Origin: Anaeramoeba ignava
Lineage: Eukaryota; Metamonada; Anaeramoebidae
Assembly (NCBI GenBank): GCA_028826165.1
Contig: JAPDFW010000114.1
Span: 670,501-734,500 of the forward strand
Length of the DNA: 64,000 bases
Direction of reading: 5' to 3'
Shown: positions 55,001 to 64,000 of the stretch, in pieces
Position numbering within the stretch: position 1 is the first letter of the stretch
Layout: each line of letters begins with the position of its first letter
Notes under the pieces: generated by a model
Database searches by the model: none
What the model was told of the DNA's origin: nothing
The model's input: only the letters and a program-made list of their open reading frames with translations
Position numbers and translations under genes: made by a program

Positions 55001-55937
55001 TAGCTTGATCATTTGTGAAATCGAAGAAGTTGTCATTCTCTTCTTGAGGATTATCTTTATTGCGGGTGCTGATGTTTTTATCAAGCGCATTCTCTGAGTC
55101 CATACGCGCAAGATTTGAGACTCTATGATCAGCAAGTGTTTTTATAACAAGTGAAAGCGACGTGATTGATTTATTCGCCGCAGACAATCTATCGACAAGA
55201 GCATCCTGATCATAGTCCCATATGCGGATGACGCCGTCATTGCATCCAAAAATAATCCAAGGAAGGACATAAACAAGTTCGACCGAAATTATACTTGATT
55301 TTTCTAAGTCGCGGTGGCTTTTGATGTCCTTCCATTGCTTTGTTATATAATCAAAAAACCACACACGTTCATCAGTAATTATGATTAACCATGTCTTTTG
55401 TTGTTTCGGGATTTTTTTTAAAGGAAATTTCCCGTCCTTAATGTTCAGACTTGACCACCATTTGATTGTCAGATCGTCAAGAAAATGAAGGTATTTTATT
55501 GTTCCGGTTTTTTCAATCTTTAGAGAACTTTTCTCCTTCACTTTTTGCTTTTCTTCTTCTTTCTTTTTCTTTTCTTGTTCTTGTTTTTCTATTATCATTT
55601 CTTGTGTAATTTGTGATTCGTTAAATTTTTCTTTTTTTCCATATTTTTTGTTTTGAATTGATTGTTTGATTCTATTTTTGAATGAAATTATCCGATTTTC
55701 CTTTTCAATCGGAATCATTCCTTTTTTTGTTATGCTTTTTTGAAGAAGCGCTTTTTGTTTTCTTTCAATTTCAAGTTGATAAAGTGTGAATTTGTTGATC
55801 ACTGTTTGTGTTTCATAATTCCATATTGTAATGTTATATTTTTCATCACTAGTTGCTATCCATGGATGTGTTGGATGAATTGTAAGTGCGGTTTGTTTGC
55901 TGGGTGTTGTTCCAAAAAGCTTTAAATTGATTGACAT
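52064..55937 (-). CDS. TTRAY2: TSET complex TTRAY2 / TWD40-2-like coat subunit
   Basis: TSET (TPLATE complex in plants) is an ancient endocytic adaptor/coat. Four exons (55937–53294, 53197–52918, 52812–52586, 52473–52064) give 1,186 residues. The N-terminal start HPTHPWIATSDEKYNITIWN, then a beta-propeller (WIIFGCNDGVIRIWDYD, GSIDGTASIWSLN), then YSWKSQQIFGDLFPPP match plant TWD40-2. After splicing, the alpha-solenoid region reads FPHEKDSEF, RPIGALYFIMVYNDKLLLMD, KWTKWITTTIHDNLAISLES and GFVKEALSLSGVSDDLKIQI. A Gly/Lys run and charged coiled stretches are added in the propeller. Assignment to TTRAY2 rather than TTRAY1 is from memory. Confidence 0.88.
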
Positions 55938-56023
55938 TTTTGGATATTATTTTTTTTTAAAAAAAATGAAAAAGAAAAAAATGAAAAAAATATTTTTCCA
56001 TTTTTATTCTTTTTTTTTTTAAA
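55938..56023. promoter_or_regulatory. 86-bp bidirectional spacer between TTRAY2 and a RhoGEF
   Basis: Two divergent genes start only 86 bp apart. The spacer has repeated AAAAAATGAAAAA on the plus strand (CATTTTTT on the TTRAY2 sense strand) and T-runs toward the RhoGEF start. A shared promoter is inferred. Confidence 0.45.
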
Positions 56024-59000
56024 ATGAGTGAAAATGAAAATTTAGAAAATAGTTTATTAAAATCGTCTGAAGAAAAATGTTTAAAATTAAAAATTAAAAT
56101 TAAAAATTAAAAATTAAAAATTAAAAATTAAAATTAAAATTAAAAAAAAGTGGAAAATCAAAATGAAATTCAAATTGATAATGGAAATGAAATTCAAATT
56201 GATAATGAAAGTGATGATGAAAACAATAAAGATAAACGTACTTTAATTGCTGAAGAAATTTTAACAACAGAACGTTCTTATGTTCAAAGTTTAAAAATTA
56301 TATTTAATGTAAAAAAAAAATTCTAACAAAATTTTCAATTAGAAAAATTTAAAACGTTTTTTCTTTTTTTTTTAATAAAGGAATTCTATTCAGAAATTAG
56401 CAAATCTTTAAAAACAAACAAACCATTAATTGAAAAAAAAGATTTCTCGACAATTTTTATTAATATTGAACTTATTCTTAATGTTAAATTTCTAATTCAA
56501 AAAAATAATTAAATTCCAAAATGTTTATTCAAAAAGAAAAAAATTTTCCGTTTTTTCTTTTTGATTTCTACAAAAATAAATTTTAGATTCATATTAACTT
56601 ACTTTCAGGTTTAGAAAAAGTTATGCAAAATTGGAATGAAGATTCCCAAATTGGAGATTTTTTTAATGATTTTGTAAAAGAAATTTTAATTTAAAAATCA
56701 AATTGAAAAATTTGGATCAAAATTGATACTTTTTTTTTAGATTCCTTATCTTAAAAGTTACTTATTTTATATCCAGAATTATGATTTTGCAGAGCAATTA
56801 ATTAAAAAATATAGAAAAAATACTATATTTGAAGAATGGCATCAAGTAGTTTTTCAATTAAAATTAAATCAAAAAAAAAAAAACAATTCATTTCAATTAA
56901 AAAAAATATATAATTTATTTCAATTAAAAGAAAAAAATGGAAATTCATCATTTGGATCTTCAAAGTTTTTTAATTATGCCAATTCAAAGATTACCTCGTT
57001 ATAATTTATTATTACAAGTATAAAGAATATTCAAATTTTTTTCATTTAAAAAGAAAAAGATTAAATTTAATTTTATTTTATCAAAATATTATTTAAAAAT
57101 TTACAGACTTTGATCAAAAATACAGATCAAAATCATCCAGATTATCCAAATCTTTTGAAAGCTAAAGAAAAAATTAGTCAAGTTACTCAAGATATAAATA
57201 ATTCATTTCATATTCGAGATAATCAAAAGAAAATTTATCATATTCAACAAAAATTTACTAATAAGAAAATTGTAAAAAAAATTACAACAACAATAACAAC
57301 AACAACAACAACAAATACAAAGAAATATTGAATAATTTCAAGTCTTTGTTTTTCAAAATTCAAGAAATTGTTTATTTATATTAATGAATGAATTTTATCA
57401 ATAATTTTTTTTTCCAAATTCAAAAAAAAATTACTTAATCAAAGAATCTTCTTGAAGCTCATCGAAGATTTATTATGAAAGGTCCTTTAATGAAGGTTTC
57501 TCGTAAAAAAGTTTTGAAAAGGCATTTTTTCTTGTTTAATGATATGATACTTTATGCAACAAAATTTGCTAATTCTTATAAACTTCATGGGAAGTTTGAA
57601 TTTACTAATACAACAGTAAAAGATACTGAAGATACAGAAGGTATTTTATTTAAATCATTTTTAAATGGATTTTAAATGAATTATTTAAATCAATATATTT
57701 AAATGAATTATTTAAATCAATATATTTAAATCAATAATTTAAATCAATATATTTAAATCAAATATATTTAAATCAATATATTTAAATCAAATATATTTAA
57801 ATCAATATATTTAAATCAATATATATTTAAATCAATATATTTAAATCAATATATTTAAATGAATATATTTAAATGAATTTTAAATGAATTTTAAATCAAT
57901 TTTATATCAATTTTAAATTAATTTTAAATCAATTTTAAATCAATTTTAAATCAATTTTAAATCAATTTTAAATGAATATATTTAAATCAATATATTTAAA
58001 TCAATATATTTAAATCAAATATATTTAAATCAATTTTAAATGAATATATTTAAATCAATATATTTAAATCAAATATATTTAAATCAATATATTTAAATCA
58101 ATATATTTAAATCAAATATATTTAAATCAATATATTTAAATCAAATATATTTAAATCAATTTTAAATCAATTTTAAATCAATTTTAAATCAATTTTAAAT
58201 CAATATATTAAAATCAATATATTTAAATCAATTTTAAATCAATATATTTAAATCAATTTTAAATCAATTTTAAATCAATTTTAAATCAATTTTATATCAA
58301 TTTTTAATCAATTTTAAATCAATTTTAAATCAATTTTAAATCAATTTTAAATCAATTTTAAATCAATTTTAAATCAATTTTAAATCAATTTTAAATCAAT
58401 TTTAAATTTAGCTTTACAAAATGCTTTCATTATCAGAAATTTGAAAAAATCTTTTACAGTTTATGCAGAATCTCCTGAAAAGAAAAAAGAATGGATTACA
58501 GAAATTCAAAAAGCTATTAAAGAATTTTGGATTAATCAAAAAACACTTAAAGGTAGGAAATTCAAAAATAGTGAAAGATTTCTTGCTCCTTTATGGATTC
58601 CAGATAATGAAACATATTATTGTATGATTTGCAATATTGATTTCACAACATTTAGAAGAAGAGTAAAATCAATATATTTAAATCAATATATTTAAATCAA
58701 TATATTTAAATCATTTATTAAAATCAATTTATTTAAATCAAATATATTTAAATCAATTTATTTAAATCAATATATTTAAATTAAAATAATATAGCATCAT
58801 TGTAGAAGTTGTGGTTTTGTTGTTTGTTCTTCTTGTTCTTCTCAAAAAATGTTACTTGATCATATAAGTGATATTCCTGTTCGTGTGTGTGATAATTGTT
58901 TTGAAAATATTGGAAAAAAATTATTATTAAATAAAGAAAAACAAAAAATCAAAATATAAATCAAAATATAAATCAAAATCAAAATCAAAATCAAAATATA

Positions 59001-59360
59001 AATCAAAATCAAAATATAAATCAAAATCAAAATCAAAATATAAATCAAAATCCAAATGAAAATGAAAATCAAAATCAAAAAGAAAATGAAATATTGAATT
59101 CAAATATAAATTCTCATAATGATTTGGATGATGCTACTTCTATTTCTGGAAATGAAATTGATTCTTATTTAGATAAAGAAGAAAAATTAAATAATCAAAC
59201 AAATGAAAATGATAATTTATCATCTTTACAGAATTTAAAAGGAGATTTAATTGAAAAAAAAGAAGATTTACCTTTACTTTCAAAAGATGAAATGAAAAAA
59301 TGGAGAAAAATTCCACAATTCGTTTCTGATTATAATTTTTGGGTTAATTCAAAATTTTAA
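56024..59360 (+). CDS. DH–PH–FYVE (FGD-like) RhoGEF, frameshift near the C-terminus
   Basis: This is a predicted exchange factor for Rho/Cdc42-type GTPases, targeted to membranes by PH and FYVE domains. Exons: 56024–56078, 56151–56308, 56381–56482, 56587–56673, 56741–56845, 56931–57017, 57107–57271, 57445–57640, 58412–58662 and 58795 onward. The DH domain begins LIAEEILTTERSYVQSLKII and includes LIMPIQRLPRYNLLLQ. The PH domain has KVLKRHFFLFNDMILYAT. The FYVE finger has YYCMICNIDF, RRRHHCRSCG and RVCDNC, with eight Cys ligands. At the A-run 58943–58948 the frame is off by two extra A (or one missing). The exon frame stops at 58957, while the Asn/Gln tail and WRKIPQFVSDYNFWV lie in another frame to 59360. 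Confidence 0.85.
57641..58411 (+). repeat. FYVE-RhoGEF intron: ATTTAAATCAATAT and TTTTAAATCAA arrays
   Basis: A 771-nt intron with two interleaved motifs: TATATTTAAATCAA (14 nt) in the first part, and TTTTAAATCAA (11–12 nt) in the second. The short next intron (58663–58794) uses the same TATATTTAAATCAA phrase. Confidence 0.88.
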
Positions 59361-59433
59361 TAGCAAAATCCAAAATATTTTTTTTTCTTTTTTCATTTTC
59401 TTCATTTTCTTCATTTTTTTAAATCATTTTGAT

Positions 59434-62400
59434 TCAAAAAACAAACAAATTTCCTTTTACTTTTCCTTTCCTTTTTTCTTTTTCTTTTCCTTTTTTTAAA
59501 GGATGGATTAAAATTCTAAAAAAAGAAAATTTTTCTAAATAAATTTTTTCAATTTGATTTTCTGCATCTTCTTTTGAATAATTTTGTATAAAATATCTAT
59601 TTTTTTGAACACGAAAAATTTTAGGATTATAAAAATAACAAAAAGAAATAAAATTTTGGATTGAATCATTTTCATTTTCATTTTCATTTTCATTTTCCAA
59701 AATATTTTCTTGATTTGTTTCTGAATTTGAATTATTTTCATTTTCCAAAATATTTTCTTGATTTTTGAATAATTTTTTCTCTAAAAATAATTTTTTTGCT
59801 TTTTCATAAGAATTTTCAATCTTAACTTTCCAATCTTGAATTTCTTCTTGATTTTCTAAAAAGAAATTTAAAATACCAAATTTTGTAAATATTTTGAATC
59901 CATAAAAAATAGTATCATTTTCATTAAGAATCTGTTCAGGTTCAATAAAGGTTTGAATTAAAGGAAAATGAAGAAAATAAGTTTCAGTTTCATCTTTTTT
60001 TTTCTTGAATAAAGATAACTTGTAATTTTGCAAAGCAAGTCCAATTTTTTTAAAATAAAAATCTTTTTTGGGATAATTTTTAATATTTGAAATGGAAAAT
60101 TGAGTTTTTGCTTGAATTTTTGTTGGAATTAAAGAATCAGGAAAATTTATTGATTTTCCTTTTGTTTGAAATCCAATTTCTTTTTTCTTATTTAATCGTG
60201 AAGGAAATTTTGAAGAATGATGAATATTTATATTGGAAATGTTTGAATTTTGAGAAGAATTGTTGTTATTATTATTATTATTTTGATTGTTTGAATTGTT
60301 TTGTGAATGAAACTGTTTTGATTTATGTTGGAATTGAAATCGAGAAAATGTAAATTTTTGGATTGATATTTTTTTAGAAAAGTTTTGATTTTCAAAGAAA
60401 AATTCTTGACCATCATCATTAAAAATTCGAACCAAAATTTCTCCTTTTTTAATAATATTATTTTGATTATCTGAAAAAATGAAAGGTTTTTTAATTTTTT
60501 TTTCATCCTTTTTACTTTCAATTTTACTTTTAATTTTACTTTTACTTTTACTTTTACTTTTACTTTTACTTTTACTTTCAATTTTACTTTCACTTTCAAT
60601 TTTACTTTCAATTTTTTTCTTCAAAGATTGAAATGAATGTGAAACAAGTGTATAATCTTTGTGTTTTTTTGGAGTTGATTTTAAAATTTCTTCAAAAAGA
60701 TCTAAATATTTTTTTAATCTTTGAGATTTTTGAAACAAGATGAAAGTTAAATAATCTTGATTTTGATTTTGATTTTCTTTTTGATTTTCTTTTTGATTTT
60801 CTTTTTGATTTTGATTTTGATTTTGATTTTCATGTTTACTTTCAAAAATTTTAAGGAGATTCATAAAAGAATCATTTTGTTTCCATTCTTGAATTTTTTG
60901 TTCAATTAATTTGAAATCTGGATTATGAGTAATATATAAATCAATTTTTGTAATAAATGAATTAAGAATATCACCAATACAAGTTAAAGAATTGATTGAT
61001 TCCATTCTTTTTTTAAGAGGTTTTTGAAGAACATTCAAAGTTTTTTTGTGAATTTTTTCGAAATTTTGGAAAACAAATTGAATTTCTTGATTAGAAAATA
61101 AATTCTTTGAACGAAGAGGAGTTAAAAAATTCATAATGACTTGGTTTAAGGAATCAAGATAAGCTGTCTCATCCAAAAGAAGATTTGAGATTGAGTTTTG
61201 TCTGTTATATTCCTGTTCAAGTATTTTTGCACATTTTGAATTTGGATGATATTTTTGTGCAATTAGATGAGGTTTTTGATGGGATTTGAGGAGAATATTT
61301 GCACCTTTTTCCAAAAATAAAGCTGTGATTTCTTCATTTCCCCATTCAGCAGTTAGTTGTATTGGGGTTTTCTTTTTTGATTTTTTGTGATTGATTGTTC
61401 GTGTGAAATTGTTTTCAAAGCAGTATTTTAATAAAGTAATATCTTTGTTTTTAATTCCTAGTTCAAATGGAGTTTCGATATTTTGCTTGAGCAAATAATC
61501 AACACAATTTAGATGACCGCTAATTTCTGCAAGAAGAATAGGCAATTTCCCATTTGAATTCAGATTATTTAATTGGCATTTGTTACGAACAAGTATTTTA
61601 CAGCATTCAAGCTCTCCATTTTCACAGGCAGCATGGATAGGTTGTTGATTCATATTGTTTTTTGTGTTGATGATTTCAAGTGCTTCTTTTTTGTGTTTAA
61701 ATATCATTTTGTAAATTTCGTGATTTGGGAAATGAAGAATAGAATTTTTCTGATGATCCAATTTGGAAATGAGTTCAACAGGAAATTTTTGCAAAATCAA
61801 CTTGAATATTTCAGGTTTTTTGTGCTTTGCTGCAGTTAATAAAAGGGTATTTCCATTTTCATCTCTGATACTCAAATCATCAAAATGAGTCAATATTGAT
61901 TTGAATATTTCAATAGTTTCATAATTTAATGAAATGCTTTGGTGAAGTAAAGATATTTTTGAGAAAATTAAGTGAGGCTTTGCTCCATATTTGAGTAAAT
62001 TTGAAACAATACTCCCAGAAAGGGTATTCAATGCATAATCTAAAGGTGTTTTCTTGTGTTTATCTTGAACATTTGGATCTGCATTTTTTTTCAATAGCAA
62101 GGAAACAATTTTCTCGTCATTTTGCTCAATTGCATGAAAAAGTGCTGTTTTTTCTTGATGATCTTTGATATTAACATTCAAATTAGATAATTTTAAGAGT
62201 TGCTTCACAAAATTAGCATTTCTCAAGCTAACTGCTGTTATTAAAGCAGTAAATCCAACTTTGTTCTGAAGATTAATATTTGGTTGAACTTTTAAAATTT
62301 CTTGAAAAATTTATTATCTTGGATTTTCACAGCAAGAATTAAAGGAGTATTTTCTTCAAGATCTGGAATATCAATAATTTGAGGGTTTGGTTGAATCAAT

Positions 62401-63437
62401 ATTCCGAATAATTGATGATTTTTTTGTTCAATTGCAATATGTAATACTGTTTTTCCGTTTTTGTCTTTTATCAATGTGTCTGGTTTTTTTGATATTAGAA
62501 GATTTATCAAAGATATATTATTTTTCTGAGTTGCTAAATGTAAAGGTGTAGAACCAAATTCATCTTGAGAATTTGGATCAGCATTTGATTCTAATAGAAT
62601 TTTACAAATTTCAATAGATTCTTCTATAATAGCTTTATGAAGTGGTGTTCTTTTGTTTGAATCAACAACTATTTTTTGGATTAAATTTTTGGATTAAATT
62701 TTTGGATTAAATTTTTGAATTAAATTTTTGGATTAAATTTTTTGGATTAAATTTTTGAATTAAATTTTTGAATTAAATTTTTGAATTAAATTTTTGGATT
62801 AAATTTTTGGAATTTACTTTTTACACTTTCTGGAGATGATTGAAGAATAGTTTTAACTTTATTCAAATTATTTTCTTCAATTAATTCATGAATTTGAGGG
62901 TTTTTTTCAAAATCTGGAAAAGGAGTTGGTGTTTCAAAATTATCTAAATTATTATCATTAAAATCATTTGAATTTTTTGAATCATTTGAATTTTTTGGAT
63001 CATTTATAGAAGATAATTCTGATGGTTTTTTATTATCAATATCAGTAATTTCTTCATCTGCACCTTTTGATATTAATAAATCAATTGAACTTTTATGTCC
63101 ATGTAAATAAGCAAAATGAAGAGCTGTTCTATGATCTGAAGATAATTCATTTATATTGGTTTCGTTATCTAAAAGCATTGCAATAAATTCTGTTGATCCA
63201 TGTTTTGCTGCAACGTGAATTGGTTGAAGTGTTGATTTTGAAAACATTTTTTTTTCTAAAATTGCTGGAAATAATTTTAATATTCTTAATCCAACTTCAA
63301 CTGCATTTGAAGCTGCTGCTCGAAAAAATACATTATAATTTTCATTATCAACAAGATTTATCATTAATTTATCAATTGAAAGGAGATATTCAACATTTAC
63401 AACATCATTATTTTTTGCTGCATAATGAAGTGGAGTA
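59434..63437 (-). CDS. Ankyrin – RhoGEF – PH protein, 5' partial, one frameshift
   Basis: At least 14 ankyrin-like repeats (for example STPLHYAAKNNDVVNVEYLL and KRTPLHKAIIEES) precede a DH domain (LLLDETAYLDSLNQVIMNFL to FILFQKSQRLKKYLDLFEEIL) and a PH-like segment (FYGFKIFTKFGILNFFLENQ). Rho GTPase exchange is the inferred role. The exon 63437–62818 joins 62668 onward across a 149-nt repeat intron (SPESVK to IVVDSNKRTPL). The A-run 62305–62309 needs one more base to keep the frame at DNKFF/EILKVQPN; after that the frame is open to 59434. Earlier exons lie beyond the right edge, after a long repeat intron. It is convergent with the FYVE gene, 73 bp apart. Confidence 0.85.
62669..62817 (-). 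repeat. Ankyrin-RhoGEF intron made of TTTTTGGATTAAA units
   Basis: A 149-nt intron (minus-strand GTAAATTCC…AAAAATAG) of about ten units of AAATTTTTGGATT / AAATTTTTGAATT in plus-strand notation. Confidence 0.85.
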
Positions 63438-64000
63438 CTTTTTTGATATTTATATTGATATTAATTTTAATTTTAATTTTAATTTTGATTTTGATTTTGA
63501 TTTTAATTTTAATTTTAATTTTATAAATGAATTTTGATTTTAATATTGATTTTAATTTTAATTTTAATTTTGATTTTGATTTTGATTTTGATTTTGATTT
63601 TAATTTTAATTTTAATTTTAATTTTAATTTTAATTTTAATTTTAATTTTAATTTTAATTTTGATTTTAATTTTAATTTTAATTTTAATTTTAATAAATGA
63701 ATTTTGATTTTAATTTTGATTTTGATTTTAATTTTAATTTTAATTTTAATTTTAATTTTGATTTTAATTTTAATTTTAATTTTAATTTTAATTTTAATTT
63801 TAATTTTAATTTTAATTTTAATTTTAATATTAATTTAATAAATGAATTTTAATATTAATATTGATTTTAATTTTGATTTTAATTTTAATTTTAATTTTAA
63901 TTTTAATTTTAATTTTAATTTTAATTTTAATTTTAATTTTAATTTTAATTTTAAATTTAATTTTAATTTTAATTTTAATTTTAATTTTAATTTGAATTTT
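63438..64000 (-). repeat. Right-edge intron array of TTTTAA / TTTTGA hexamers
   Basis: Everything from the acceptor near 63438 to the window end is TTTTAA and TTTTGA hexamers with three or four TTATAAATGAATTTTGA-type phrases. It is read as the distal part of an intron of the ankyrin–RhoGEF gene, because the coding frame upstream of 63437 must lie farther right. Confidence 0.8.

Noticed and set aside
54119-55135. Several 60–90-residue frames on both strands within TTRAY2
   Set aside because: They overlap a continuous 880-codon exon with clear family matches and show no own features.

Overview
This is a very AT-rich nuclear genome segment from a unicellular eukaryote. Genes use the standard code and are split by GT–AG spliceosomal introns. 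Many proteins carry Asn/Gln runs built on the hexamer CAAAAT, and short A/T motifs fill the spacers and the long introns. The set of ancestral genes (a TSET coat subunit, RalGAP beta, a RasGAP, two RhoGEF proteins, an FG-GAP adhesin family) fits a free-living amoeboid protist. Anaeramoeba is my best guess, from general resemblance only. No prokaryotic operon, CRISPR array, rRNA or tRNA gene was seen.

Layout, left to right. 0–3 kb: an FG-GAP/fibronectin membrane protein cut by the left edge. 3–9.4 kb: METTL18-like methyltransferase and SSU72 phosphatase (minus), then two TPR-type proteins (plus), the second perhaps an exomer-like ChAP. 9.6–16.8 kb: a class II eIF4E (4EHP), a NOL11-like protein, ZNF511 and a nurim/NnrU-like membrane protein. 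18–26 kb: a second FG-GAP protein, a CH-domain protein, a Mob-like protein and HEATR3/SYO1. 26–36 kb: an 11-exon C2–RasGAP–DUF547 gene and an 11-exon RalGAP beta gene. 36–43 kb: a membrane-anchored GH32 invertase and a coiled-coil/IQ protein (minus), then a Nup50-like nucleoporin (plus). 43.6–47.7 kb: an inverted copy of the FG-GAP gene, then PRPF4 (minus). 47.8–52 kb: an SRS2/UvrD-like helicase carrying an intein. 52–56 kb: a TSET TTRAY2-like subunit (minus). 56–64 kb: a DH–PH–FYVE protein (plus) and an ankyrin–RhoGEF–PH protein (minus, running off the right edge).

The most notable item is the intein. It sits in helicase motif III of a nuclear gene and is itself split by a 97-nt spliceosomal intron, so the product would need both RNA and protein splicing. 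The helicase tail has two PCNA-binding (PIP) motifs, pointing to an Srs2-like role.

The window also has strong DNA-level patterns. Long introns are filled with private 6- or 12-nt motifs that almost lack AG and GT on the transcribed-sense strand. A 1-kb array has an 11-nt period. Divergent gene pairs are separated by only 86–129 bp. A 2.4-kb inverted duplication carries two of the FG-GAP genes. At least nine single- or two-base frameshifts interrupt otherwise intact genes, many in homopolymers or simple repeats. They could be assembly errors or real decay and should be checked before any gene is called dead. All exon structures were read by hand from frame continuity, splice dinucleotides and family similarity recalled from memory.
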